Assembly: GCA_003342895.1 (NCBI GenBank)
Contig: PTFA01000111.1
Coordinates: 1,400,199 to 1,464,198 of the forward strand
DNA: 64,000 nt
Direction of reading: 5' to 3'
DNA from: Casuarius casuarius
Lineage: Eukaryota; Chordata; Aves; Casuariiformes; Casuariidae
Made by a program: the position numbers and the translations under genes. The notes beneath the pieces are model-generated. The model was not told where the DNA came from, searched no databases, and saw only the letters and a program-made list of their open reading frames with translations. Positions 26,401 through 38,290 of the stretch are shown here, piece after piece; position 1 is the stretch's first letter, and each line of letters begins with the position of its first letter.

Positions 26401-29306
26401 GTTCCGATACTTTTTTAGTCTTTTAGTAACTACTTCTTTTAATTAGTCTTAACTGTACTGAATGCAGATAAAGCTTTTTCTTTACAAGANCTATAACTCT
26501 ACCTTCATTATTAAATAGATTCTGCAGTGTCTTAAAGCACTTCATGAGTGTTGTTTTTAATGTACTTTTTAGACCTATTGAGAAGATGGCTTTCCCAACC
26601 CCCAAAAAGTTATCAAGATTTTTTTTTTTCCAATTTTGACTAAGCAAAAAAGTAAACATTTGGCTAAGAAAGTGTTTGTGATTCACGGCTTGGCAGGCTG
26701 TTTCAAGAACTTGAGTAACATTCCCCCGCTTCATAGAAAATTAGAAATAGCACTTAGAATGCTGCTAGAAACCAAGGATGGGAGAGGTGACAAAGTATGG
26801 CACAGTTCATTACTTGCTCGGTGTTGTCATCAGCAAGCAGCCTAGAAAAAATGAGAAATTCTCAAAGACTGATCTTTACAAGGTTTACCTTGTTCACCCC
26901 ACGATTTGGAACTTCATTCTGTTCATCCAAATGAACACTCCAAGCACTAGGATGTGACTCAGTCATTTGATGAGACAACAATTATCTAAATAGTGATGCA
27001 AAACTGTAACATGAGAGACTGAGAGAGACCATATTCAGAATGACCAGTTTCCTGGCAGTTGGGCTATTTATCTGCTTGGGACATGTGGAGCTGAGGGAAC
27101 AAAATGTTGTGTTCCAGGAATGAATCAGGTCAGTGACCTTACATTGGGTGTCCTCAGGTAATGCAGAAGGATGTATAAGGCATAAAAATGTTAGCTATTC
27201 AAAGGAAGTGCAAGATGTTCTGTTATTGAATTAGTCCATACATTCCATTCCTGTTGAAAATGCTGTTTGTACAATCATATTTTTGCTTAGATGAGCCAGC
27301 ATTTATAATTGGAAGAGGCTCTGCACTGTAGTGTAGCACTCTGCACTGTTGAAGAGTTTCAAGCTGTAGTTCCATGTATTTATACAATGCTTTACAGAGC
27401 TAGGCAAATATGCACCCCTAGGCTCATCTCTTGCTGTTTTTGTAAGTGAGTGGTACAAATAAAGCCTGATAGATTTGGAGAGAACNTATAGGGCATATTT
27501 TTGAGAATATCCTCATGTATGCTGAGACATTATTTCCCTACTATTATATCGTACTAGCTTAGTCAGCATGTGCTTGCCTTTTAATGTATGGTCCACTTAT
27601 TTTGGCAGTGTCGTTCAGCTTAGAAGCTAATCTTGCAAACACATTTGATAGGAATTTTGCACTGAAAGGCTGGTTGTTATGAGATCATTATCAAAGCCAG
27701 TCCTCTGAAAAATACATACACAATCAATACACTTCTTTGGAACTCAATTAAAACTATAGGTCTTCTTGTTGTCCTTCTTTGTAGTATCTTTCCTCATTTT
27801 TATCATGTTTTACCACCTTCATTCTACTCTATGACAGTGATATATCACCACCTTACTGATGAGCTAATACTCTGTGCAACCTGAGGCACATAGCAGGTAA
27901 TTTCTTCAGGCAGTGAACACCTGACCTACATTTTTAAGGAGCCAGACATGTTAGCTTATTATCCTATTATTCTCTGTGTATTTGGATGATAGCTAAGCAG
28001 CTACAGTAAGAAATCTGAGTCTAGATACCTGACCAATTCCCTTCAAAATTTATAATGATCATAGTTTCTCAATATTGTCTTTCAGCTTTAAATAATTGTT
28101 GCAGCAGGCAGGTTACTCTTTAGGAGATTATAAATACATTATTTATGTGATTCTACTTTCTAAAGGTAGAAGTAGCTGACTTATAAACTTGCTGAATACT
28201 TAACTACATGCGTAGAGAACTATGAAATAGAATTGTTATTTCTTTTCTATAAAAAAATAAAGAAATTGAATCTTGTTTGCAATATAATTCCTTCAATCAG
28301 CTAAATTTTCAGAGCTATCAGGCACATTTTACATATAGTATCTGCCCATCTAAGAGGTAGCTGTAGTGCAGGTCTGAGAAACAGGAGTTTTTGTTATAAA
28401 CCTGAATCCANTACAGATTTGCTGTGCGACCTTCAGCTTTATCTATTTTTTTAAATTATAAGAATGACTTACATTCCTAATGTGCATATTGTTAAAATGT
28501 TTTGTAAATACAATGTTATATTAAGTAAAATATTTTTGGATAGAAATCTAATGAATGCTGTTGCTTGTGTCCAAATGTTTTCATTTCCAGCCTCAGTGAT
28601 AATGATGGAAAGAAGAAGAAGAAGAGGAAGAAGAAAACACCCTATAATTGACTTTTCAAGCACTTAGTACTTTAGGAGTGGCTACAACTCCAGACTAAAA
28701 ATGAAAACTATTCCATTTCTATGCTTTTAGCATGTATTTATTTTAACATTTATCTTAAGTTTTGTCTTTACAACATCTCTTCATTACAACATTCGAGACC
28801 TGAAAATGCTTGAGAAACATATTTCATACTGCGAAATGTTCTGTGTATTTAAAAATGAATAATAGTGTTCCCACTGAAGCATCAGGCCTCATTTCAATGT
28901 GTTACAAAGGAAGTGCACTCTTATGGCCTCATCACTTTTTGTTTATCATATAATTNAATGAAAATATTTCCACATACGTAATCTCTAGTTATTTTTAAAA
29001 AATCCTCGGATTTAACAACACTGTGTGTCGTACGTACAGGTGAGAATTGCATGTGAGCATTTACCCTGAGGCCCTTCTCCCTAAATTATGTTTTTACTGC
29101 TTGTATCTCCTTCTCTGACACAGGTTTTCTGAGGATTTAAATTTAAAGAACTTCTACTGATCTGGTACGATGTGTGGGTCATGTGCATAAGAAAATCAAC
29201 AAAAGGAAAAAAAGATTCTTATGTGATTAAGTTCAGGAGCTTTTCCATAGTTTTAGCACTCAGCTCCATCTGTTCTCCATGTATGTAAAGATAATAGTTC
29301 ATTTAT
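23411..29306. other. Unannotated AT-rich non-coding DNA
   Basis: No gene, RNA or repeat family is recognised. Minor features are triple ATTATGTTAC-like units just upstream near 23095-23130 and a short GAA-rich run at about 28608-28636. Open frames here reach 103 codons at most and show no domains. Confidence 0.6.
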
Positions 29307-29449
29307 ACCTCTGTCCCNATGCAATATCGGGAGGGTTTCGTTATGATCCCAAGGACAAGATTAAGACGCTAAAACCAGTCAAATATCGTAAAACCTTTTA
29401 ACTTTATTTTCCACGAAGTGGGGAGAAAAGGTGCGGAAAGGCGAAGGGG

Positions 29450-29515
29450 AGGAGAGGGAGAGAGAGAGAGAGAAAGGGGGTGAGAGAGAGAACGAGAGAG
29501 AGAGAGAGAAAGAGA
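29450..29515. repeat. (GA)n tract inside the LTR
   Basis: GAGAGA runs broken by GGGGG and AACGAG. On the minus strand this is a CT-rich tract just upstream of the LTR poly(A) signal. Open frames across it encode Ser-Leu or Arg-Glu repeats and are not genes. Confidence 0.9.
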
Positions 29516-29943
29516 TATCACCACCCATGGATCCAGCGGCGTCCCGTTGGTCCTCTTCACCCTGGGTGTAAATTTTAGCGATGCGCGTGCAGTAATTACA
29601 ACTCGAGCAGGGTCCGACCCTAGGTTCCCACTGAAAAGTTCAGAGCCAAATCAAGGCAAATTAAATAAATAAATTGTAAAGACATGCATGCAGTGATTAC
29701 AGCTCGAGTTGGGTGCCTCCAAAGAGGGACCCCAAACAAAGAAATCCCTGGGCAATTATAGCTTTTTCAAATTAAGTTTCCCACCCCGCACGTGGTAGTT
29801 CGGACCAACAGTAATTTTTAGGTCTGGGGTNTCCTGCTCCTTATTGGGTCTCATCGTCGTTCCTAGGCAGGCTGTTTTTCTCCCTCATCTTTACTGTTGC
29901 AGTTTCTGCTGACAGATGTGTTTTGATTCCTCGGGTCCTGCCC

Positions 29944-30121
29944 TTGTCTCTCAAGGCCCTGACAAAGAGGTGTTGTTCCAGCAATTAACAATTAACACTG
30001 CCCCAGCAGTGACAGTAGGTGTTATCTCCCAAGGTCCTGACGAAGGGGATATAATCCAGACCCCCCCCCTAATTAACACTGTTTCAGCAGTGAGAGGAGG
30101 CTTTGTCTCCCAGGGTCCTGG
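29944..30121 (-). repeat. Tandem about 80-bp units inside the LTR
   Basis: Two full units start at 29944 and 30021 and a partial third starts at about 30101. Each begins with a version of TGTCTCCCAAGGTCCTGAC, and the full units carry AATTAACACTG and CAGCAGTGA. A weaker copy of the leading word (CCTCGGGTCCTG) precedes them. Such direct repeats in LTRs are often enhancers in U3, but the role here is inferred. Confidence 0.7.
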
Positions 30122-30537
30122 CGCCCAAGCAGGCCTTATTTCAAAGCTATGACATCCTCCCTCCCGGAGTGTGAAGTACAGGAATGCAATCTGCTTGTAA
30201 CTCCCTTATCTTTCCAGCCTGCACCAGCTCTCGGGCCCTTTCTCACTGCCTAAGGCTTCAGCAAATTTAGCTACTCATGCTAAGCAAGTTTTATAGAAGT
30301 TGTGCTAAACGGCAATAATTTACAGTCCAGGTCCCAAAGTCTCTGCCCGATCGTGGTCTGGTTCAGCGCAGGCTTGGTGTGTCCCGNGTGGTCGCAGGGA
30401 GACCATTTCAGGGGTNGCAGCAGCTCAGTCCTGTTTCCGCCAGGAACAGATGGCTTGTTCGGGGTTATGGTTGCTTGCACCTTATGTACCAAGAAAAGTT
30501 TAAGGCAAAAGTTCACTCATCTGTCTGCCACAACCTC

Positions 30538-33158
30538 CTAGACAAATGAGAAAATTTTCATTTAAGAGGTGTCAGCTGGAGGTGTTACTGATCTGAAGGG
30601 TAAGCTTACTGATTCAAAAGCCCCAGAACGTAGCCATTTTGATGAAATAGAACAAAAAAGTGTTCAAAGCCCGCAAAGTATGCATATAGTTGCAAGGTAC
30701 GGAAGGCTTTTCTGGACAAAGTGTTGGCAATCAGTGAAGAGAGGTTATTGATAAACGGACGAATGTAATTTGTTACGTGGGCTGATCCTGCAATTTTTTG
30801 GGGAGGGAAAAGCTCGCACAGTTAATAAAATATTAATCCAAGTACCCCATCCACAAGGGTATATACCTATAGTCAGTATCACTGACTGGTATCTCAGTAA
30901 CACCAAAACAAGTCAATATAGCTATTTCTTCCATTCAGTCTTTCCTCTTATGAATTGCTACAAATACTGTATCTATTTAGTCTAGACAAATGTTTTCTTC
31001 AATATAGAGTCTGAACAAGTGTTGAAACATTTTTCATTCACTAGCTACATCCATTTCCAAAGCATTTTGACGTCTGTAAGTAGAGAGCTGTATTTTCTTA
31101 AGTCTCTGAAGCAGTAACCCAGTCTGCCTCATCCAAACATTTGAAATCTCAGTTTCTCCAAAGCTTGTCTTAAAAATGCTGTTTACAAGACATGTCAAAT
31201 AAGAGTAAGAGAATAGTGAGGTAGTTACTAAAATCTAGCAAATTACACAAAATGCACACTTATTTCTACTGCCCTATAACAACACATAATTTTATCTCAG
31301 TGATAAAGGACAAATACATTGTTATTGTGCTAGACACTGAATATAACATTATTATTTGTTTAGCAAACACTGAGTAAGTGAATATTTTAAAATACCTTCC
31401 AGACGAGATATATGCATTGTTAGACATTAAATCAGTGAGGACTACCAGAGAAGCAAAAATATGCAGCTGATGAACACAATTTTCTCTGTTAAAAATGATA
31501 CTTCTGTTTGTCTGCTGGCATATTGTTGGGTTTCTTTGAAAGAATGGGAAAGTTGAGTTGTTTTTTTCTTGTGAAATTTTTCATGGAAAATATTAGTTAT
31601 TGCCTACTGATCTCAAATGTCTATAAATCCTTGAAATAATAACGAGATTTCCTAGCTTTCCCTCACTAAATACATTTCCTTTAATGTAGAATAGACGGAT
31701 CCACCATCTTCCTGCTGTCTTTGTAAGCGAGGTGAAAGTACCAGATAAAGTCATGTGCCAAAGGAGTACCTGAAGAATTTCCCCTTCATTTTGTAATCAG
31801 TGCAGCCCTTCCACTCCTTCTATCTCCAAGGGTCCCGACTACCTGGAGAAGACAGATGTTCAATATCCTCCTTGAAGACATCATTATCATACAAAAACAA
31901 TAGTAACTTTGCTTGACTAAACGAATTGCCAAAGCAAATGAGTAGACTGCAGATGGCTGTTAGTATAAAACCAGTAAATCATGAAATAACTACAGTTACC
32001 TCCACTGTCCGAAATGACATTACAGTTTTACCTTGGGCTTTCCACTAAGAATAAGGGTATAGTTAATCTGAATAAATATGAAATTTCATAGCAAAAACTT
32101 GCTTGAGGGAGGGTCTCTGTACAGTGATTGATACATAAGGATTAAATATTTAAATGGAGTGATGCAGTCTTAATAAAAAACAGCTGATCTGGGAAGTTCC
32201 CTCTGTGATATGATTAATGGAGACACACTAGTAAATTTTCAAAGTGGTGCACAGGGACTTAAGCTGTGTGACTCTTACTAATGCCAGTGGCAGCAGAGCA
32301 GCTAGACCACTGTGTACCACTTTGAAATATAATTTGCTTCAGTAAAGGCTTACATGTTACCTGAAATTGTTTTAAGGAATAAGGACTTGAAAGGAAATAT
32401 TCTATGCAAATTCAGTAATTCAAGGCTGTAGTCCAAATTTTTAAGCTTGCATATCAATAGTTATTTTCCTAAATTCATGTTCAGACTTTAAAAAAAAAAA
32501 AAAAAAGTCAAGATCGTGGAACATCACCTTGCTCATGTGAAGTCAGTACAAACTATTTTCTCTGCAGAGTTGATAAGAAAATAGTGTTTTCCTTCTGCTA
32601 AACTTTTAATTTTGCAGGAAAATGTTTGACCTAAATGAGGTTATAGGAAATGTGAAATATAGAGAATGAAGAACCGGGGGCTGGAAGGGGNAGATCCTCT
32701 CCAGACTACCCACCCCCAAACCACTTTCCCCCTCTCTTAGTGCTTTTCAGTCTTATACCTTGAAACATTTCAATTTGGAAAGGAACTCTTTATGAAAACC
32801 AAAGTGAACAAAGATAATTTGAATAAAGGGAAATTTTTTAGCACCATACAGTATTCATGGATATATTTGTTTATTTGACAAAAGCATTTGTTAAAAGAAA
32901 AAGAAAAAAAAAAACAATTGACTGGTAAAATTTACATTTTGGGAAATGTCTGGTGTTCAGGACANAGTTCTTGCTACAAGAACTTCTCAAATAACTTATC
33001 TTTCAGTTCATATGTAAGAGAAAAATCCTGCCAGTATTTTTGTGAGAAAAATGAACACACAGAAATAAATTGGAGCTTAATTAAAGACTCTGATTAATTT
33101 CAACGTCTTAAATATTTTTCTTTTTAGTTTAATTTGCTAGGAGGACTGACCAAATCCA
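30538..33158. other. Unannotated non-coding DNA
   Basis: AT-rich DNA with poly(A) runs near 32490 and 32905. The only structure found is the hairpin at 32237-32327, listed separately. Confidence 0.6.
32237..32327. repeat. Inverted repeat/hairpin, possible old MITE
   Basis: The left arm TTTCAAAGTGGTGCACAG (32237-32254) and the reverse complement of the right arm (32310-32327) agree at 17 of 18 bases. The single difference would be a G-U pair in RNA read from the plus strand. The loop is 55 bases. Short palindromic repeats whose ends read TTTTCAAA are common in sauropsid genomes, so a degraded MITE is the likeliest source. A structured transcript cannot be excluded. Confidence 0.55.
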
Positions 33159-33164
33159 GTGGTC

Positions 33165-33566
33165 TGATAGAGATGCGGCTGCTGCAGCTCCATGCCTTCA
33201 GGTCCGACCAGCAGCGAGACTGAGCACCTATTCCCAGCAGGCATGCACACCAGCACACATACACAACACATATATATATATACACAGCCGGCCACACAGA
33301 TCAGCATGGAGAGACACACTCAGCACTCACATAGACGCAGATAGCACCAGTGGCCTNATCCTGCTTTCCTCTCTGGCTGTCCAGGAGTAAGGTCCATTAG
33401 TGGGCCATATACATATGTATGTACAAGCAGGGACCCTCCAGTAGCTGGGCTTGGAGACCCAGGGCACCCAGGAGCTGGCCTCGATCCCTGGTGTCCCCAG
33501 TTGCTGGCACTGGACATACGAGCCGCTGAGGCCATATCACCTTTACAGTTGCTGGTGCAGACCCTT

Positions 33567-33612
<46 letters not shown>

Positions 33613-34181
33613 ATAGAGACCCCTTACCAGAGATAAATAGTTAGAAATAGTATTTAATAAGACAGAACAGACGGTGCTGATCAGGTGCAGGGCATGGCCA
33701 GAGGAGTGTACTGACCAGCACCTGTTTGTATGTGACCAGCCCCTTTTATCCCCTTTTCCTTCTATTTTCCCATGCTTGTTCCTCCTCAGTCCACTTTGAT
33801 CCCTCCCTTTCCCTGCCTCTGGTTCCTCCTCTAAATATCCCATAAGTCTNGTGCAATCCCAAATGCCCTTCCCCTGCATCCCCTAACGTGCCTCATACGC
33901 CCAGGCAGTGACCCCTCATCTGAAAGGTGCTTGGAGGGCCACTCCTCTTGGCTCACTGTGGTGGGCTTCACACCCTGACCCCGGGGCTGACACTCTCCCG
34001 GGAAAGCCCCGGTGGAGCCCGGACAGGGCGTCACTTCCTCCGAGCAGCTAATTTGGGTTCCCTGCCTGCCGCTGTGCCTCTGTGCTCCTCCGTGCTGGTG
34101 GGGATGAGCCTGTGATGGGCTGGTGTTCCGCCTTCGATGGGCCTGGGAGCAGCCCAGGCAGGGTATTACTGCATTGTCTCT
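33165..34181 (-). mobile_element. Probable LTR-derived block, GC-rich with CA repeat
   Basis: This GC-rich island has sharp AT-rich borders. On the minus strand it has a TATA-like GGGATAAAAGGGG (about 33744-33757) followed by an ATTAAA poly(A) signal (about 33655) and then a GT-rich run, which is the arrangement of a U3-R-U5 LTR. GTGGTC occurs just outside both ends (33159-33164 and 34182-34187). However, the right tip does not end in CA, so I treat the duplication as unproven; the true right tip may instead be GTATTACTGCA at 34163-34173. Three loose copies of AGTAGCTGG/AGTTGCTGG lie at 33433-33560. Long open frames crossing the block on the minus strand (160 and 167 codons) have no recognisable domain and include the CA repeat, so I do not call them genes. 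Confidence 0.5.
33572..33610. repeat. (CA)n microsatellite
   Basis: An uninterrupted CA run of about 39 bases inside the LTR-like block. Confidence 0.95.
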
Positions 34182-34187
34182 GTGGTC

Positions 34188-35168
34188 CTTTGCATGTGTG
34201 CAGATGAGCTTTTTATCACATAACTTAATATAATCTGCACATTTGATGAACTGATTAATACATGTTGGAATGTGTTTTACAATTATCTCATCAATGTGCT
34301 TCAAATAAATGCTAAAGTACATAGAGTATGTCATTTCCTAAAGATTAAAGGTGAAAATCTAATTCTCTTCCAAACAAATCACAATCCTTGCTTTATTGGC
34401 TCCAAGTTATCATCCTACCAATGCCCAAATCTTACACACACATACATACATGCACACACAGCATATTTCTTCTATTTTGTATTTTTTTTAGCTATCCATA
34501 TATTATAACCTTGTTTAGTTCCAACACTTTTCCTAGTTACTTAATTGATACCAAAGATTAAAAAAGATTTTAATTGTTTAAACTCTGGATCACTTGCTAA
34601 TAAATTCTTTTTCTGACTGAAGAAAAAAAAAAAGTTCTTTGAAGTTGCAAATCAGTGTAACTTTCCTGACTGTTCATGCTGAATATTAAGATTATTTTAA
34701 AATTCTGATGGGCTAAATGTGTTCTAGAGGTCATGCTGAAATTTAACAATATAAAAAGACTATGCTTAATCTGGGGTGTTTTTTCACTCTTATTGCTTCC
34801 ATACAAAGGATAGTTTCTTCATGCTAAACTTTCCTTTTCAGATTTTTGTTTACAGAAAAAAAGGTATTTATAATCACAGTCTTTCTGTTTCTCAAGATGC
34901 TGTTTCCTAATTAATTTCTCATTATTTTTAAATTTTGTTGGCTGGTTTCAACCAAATCTCATGGAGAGATAAGATATCAAAAATTAATTGAAATCCTTCC
35001 CTTTTCATGAAAATATGCTGCTTGGTAGAAAAGACAGAGGCTTTATAAATCCTGTAAATGTGAGACAGATTTGCTCAACACTTACACTTACAGACCAAAT
35101 AAGAAGAGAAATCTTGCCTATTGTGGGAAGTGCTTGGGATGTATGGGGAAGGTTTAGATTGAAAAAAC
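34188..35168. other. Unannotated non-coding DNA
   Basis: AT-rich sequence with a short CA/CATA-rich patch near 34434-34460. No gene or repeat family is recognised. Confidence 0.6.
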
Positions 35169-35560
35169 ATGGAACGTGGAAGTTGTGATCTCCCCCGGCC
35201 TTAGCTGGACAATCTGTCTGCNACCAACCATCTGACACTACCAGTCTCCCAGGCAACCAAAGCCTGTTTTCGGAGACTGATTGGTGGCTTTACTATTGGC
35301 TTTATGAGACAATTCCACCCTTGACTGCTCAGTGTGCCTCTTGCATGTAGTTGCAATCATTCATTTCTTTCCTTTCTTGACTCTTGCTTGCTCATCCCTG
35401 ATTTTTGGCACCAGGTCTAGCCTGGCTTTCTTACACTTGCTTAACCGCTGTTTGCTTTACATTAAAAGCTCTAATTTATAGCAAATATAGACTCTTTTCT
35501 TTCCTGTACGCCAGTGAGTTCCTAATCATGCTGTCCACTGCAACTTACGGTTCACCTAAT
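35169..35560 (+). other. LTR-like segment, unconfirmed
   Basis: The stretch is richer in G+C, begins TGTGATCTCCCCC, has CCAAT-type words (CTGATTGGTGG, CTATTGGC) and, about 300 bases in, ATTAAAAGCTCT, which resembles the poly(A) signal context of class I retroviral LTRs. It also holds the nested stem-loop at 35242-35279. No target duplication was found, so the borders and even the identity are uncertain. Confidence 0.25.
35242..35279. repeat. Nested stem-loop
   Basis: CAGTCTCC pairs with GGAGACTG, and directly inside it CAGGC pairs with GCCTG, leaving a 7-base loop and a 5-base bulge on one side. All 13 pairs are Watson-Crick. Confidence 0.6.
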
Positions 35561-35697
35561 GACCCAGGGCCAGAGCAACCATCGTATTTTAAGCTGAAAA
35601 GAAGCAAATAAATTTAAGTTAAAAAGTTTGATAACTGCCATTTACACTAATGTAATTAGATGTGAAGATGTTATTAACAAGAAGCTAGAAAGATATT

Positions 35698-35745
35698 ACA
35701 CATACATACATATATGCATACTATATATATATACATGTATATCTT
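35698..35745. repeat. ATAC/AT simple repeat
   Basis: ACATAC units pass into an AT run and then ACATGTATATC. It is a decayed microsatellite. Confidence 0.8.
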
Positions 35746-35803
35746 ACTCCTATGTACGTATGTACGTGTCAACCTATCTATTAACATTCCAATGTAAATT
35801 GAA

Positions 35804-36400
35804 TGTCAAAAGACCATAAGAAAGCTGGGAACCCTACTGTACGCATGACCAAGAATGTATTAAGACTGTTTTGAAAACCTGTAAAACACCATGCTTTAAA
35901 AGAACATTAATCTGCATCTGAAGGAAAACACACCCNGAGGTACAAAGATGACTTCAGAATGACCTACATGATCTAAGGAAATGTATGGTCCACAAAATAT
36001 GAACAAGTTGCCTAAAAAATATACTTTAAAGAATAACACACAGAATGGATGTGATGTTAAGTTAAAGAAAACAGAAGCTTTCTGTGGGAAAACTAGTTAA
36101 TCTTGTATAGCGATTACATAACTTAACCATGCAAAGAATTGTTAGGATTGACCATAGCAAACAGTATAGACAGAACAAGCTCTAGGTGGGATATATAAGG
36201 GTGCAGCAACTCCACTGAGCTGCATAGATGTCCCTCTTCTTCAGAACNAACTATGCAGAACTGATTATTATTAAAGGGAATTGTATTTCAATTCCTAGTC
36301 TAAGATTTTGTTGGCTGTGTTTGACTGTTCTTGTTATTTGTCTGGAAGGCTTGATGTGGCAAGTCTGGATGCAACAATGAGCACAAGTGTCTAGGCGGAA
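35804..36400 (+). mobile_element. Probable solo LTR, edges uncertain
   Basis: The order of signals fits a plus-strand LTR. A TATA box GGGATATATAAGGG is at about 36188-36201, then TGTCCCTCTTCTTCAG, an ATTAAA at 36270-36275 followed by GGGAATTGTATTTC, and a T/G-rich downstream stretch. Upstream, TGTCAAAAGACC at 35804 is a plausible U3 start. The wording recalls bird ERVL-type LTRs. I could not find matching target duplications, so both borders are estimates. Confidence 0.45.
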
Positions 36401-38262
36401 TAAGGCACAACGATAGGTTGTGGGATTGATCAAATACTCCCACAATTTATACAAAAGTATATGGCTTTGTTCTCATTCCTCAATCCCTCCAGGACATGAG
36501 CAATACCTTATTCTTACATCATGTCTTACATCTCACTTTAAGCAACCTGAACTCATTTTGAGTTAGTACCTGAGGTTCTAGACTCACTCTGGGAATTATT
36601 AGCAGTGGAATAAGAGGTTTAAGTTACTGAGACTTTAACTTATTAATGATCGAATAGGCCATTTACATGAATTGATCAATTCATACTATTGTGATTAAGG
36701 ATAAAGGCTTGGTTATTCTGGTTATTGGTCCTGAACTGAGGAATAAGGGGGAATGCCATATGGATTATAAAGCTCAACAAGGTGAAATCTATTGGTATAA
36801 TTCTGGATCTGATGTTAATAAGTACAGAAGAATGTTCCTGTTGGCATGCTAATTTTATTCTTTCTCATTTTTTTAATTCATTCTTATTAAAATACACATT
36901 CAAATTATTTTGTTCACATATTTTGTCTGTTTGGTTCAACTGCCTTGTTGCCTCTTGTGTCTGAATATTTCATTCTTGCAGTTTTTCCCAGAGGCTATTA
37001 TTTTCCTAGATAAGAGAAACTGCATTGTGATAAAACTATTGGAGTAACACTTAAATGCAGATGGAACATAACTCAAAATGTGGCATAGTCAAATCAACCA
37101 TGGACTTACTGTATCTCAAAGTGCAAATGAAAATAAACCAGTGAATTCGTCATTTTCAAGCCCAATAAGAGAATGTGAGAAAACAGACTTCTAAGTTGCC
37201 TTCCTTGATGTGGAGTAGTGCATTATAGAAGATACTATGTTCTTATGTTACACAAATGGTAAAATAATGACTTCAGATGTACCATGCAGATTTCATATTT
37301 GTGCTTTATATATGATAAATAACACTAGGCAGAATTCTAANTCATTTTCATACTGATAAATTAATGTTTCTTCACGTTACTAACAAAAACATAAGGACAA
37401 AATCTTTGTTCCTTAACATTCATTGAAGTAGCTGGTTTCAGAAAGATCAGACAATTATTAGCAAAAGTATTAGCAGATCTTCCAAAGNAGTGTGATTAAC
37501 ATAGTGCTGTTATTACAAATATAAATTCTTTTTCATGAATGACAAATTGCATGCTTCTTTGGAAAAAATGTAACATATTTTGCTGAAGATCAAGTGTTGT
37601 TTTAAAATAATAAAAACATTTATTGCATATATTTTGTACAAAAATAAACTCAATTGCCTAATTCATGGACCAGTGATGACAGTACTGTCTTATTACACCA
37701 ATTTCCAATCTGAAGCAAACAAACAAGTAAACTTTAGCATTTTCACATTTTATTGATCATCTTCTGTGTCTTTGTGAAACAAAACACCAAAGGCTTTTGT
37801 AAACATATGAGTAAACTTTGCATGCGTTCAATGACTTGAAAGAATGGATCTAATATTCAGACTGTTGTCATTTGGTGAGTTCATCTTTCATCCATTTTTT
37901 GCACTTCCCTTTTTTCTAAGTGGAAATGCTGTACACTTAATAGCAATAATATTAAAACAAAATGGGTACTTAAAAAAGAAAAATTATTTCATATTTATTT
38001 CAGAAACATTTGTGTACAAACAAGCATACATATAATGTATAAGTAATTTCTTTTACCAAAACTTATTCTGGGATTTTCAGTGGTGCCTTTTTGATTTAAC
38101 CTTAGCCCTTCCTTGCATTTAGTCTAGAGGAAACCTCATCCAAATAGCTAACGGTATTAGGATGGAGGTTTATGTATAATCTAAATTTTATTTGAACATG
38201 ACATCTGATCTTTCATAAAATTCTGTGGACTTGTTTCTAACATTATATATTCTTGGGTAAAA

Positions 38263-38290
38263 ACAGACAAACAAACAAACAAACAAAAAA
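38263..38290. repeat. (AAAC)n microsatellite
   Basis: About five ACAA/AAAC units. Confidence 0.85.

Larger units (their letters stand above)
29312..30532 (-). mobile_element. Long solo LTR (1.2 kb) with 5-bp target duplication
   Basis: On the plus strand the block starts TGTCCC and ends CTGCCACA, and the same five bases, ACCTC, flank it (29307-29311 and 30533-30537). Its poly(A) signal reads on the minus strand (TTTATT at 29403-29408), so the LTR is in reverse orientation with U5/R on the left. The first about 130 bases match the left end of the LTR at 47143, but the remainder differs. It contains a GA-rich tract (29450-29515), a repeated word (TGCAGTAATTACAACTCGAG near 29586 and TGCAGTGATTACAGCTCGAG near 29690) and tandem about 80-base units (29944-30121). 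A TATA box is not certain: candidates on the minus strand lie near 29755 and 30290. No internal viral genes adjoin it. The length is large for a solo LTR, so a nested insertion inside it is possible. Confidence 0.75.

Noticed and set aside
26423..26734. 103-codon minus-strand open frame
   Set aside because: Crosses an N, has no domain, and its length is compatible with chance.
29369..29560. Ser-Leu-rich minus-strand open frame
   Set aside because: It is a translation of the GA-rich tract inside the LTR.
33397..34334. Long overlapping minus-strand open frames of 160 and 167 codons
   Set aside because: They cross a CA microsatellite and a GC-rich LTR-like block, contain no domain, and one includes Val-Cys repeats translated from the (CA)n run.
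35804..36400. Exact borders and target duplication for the ERVL-like LTR
   Set aside because: Several TG starts and CA ends were tried, and none gave matching flanks.
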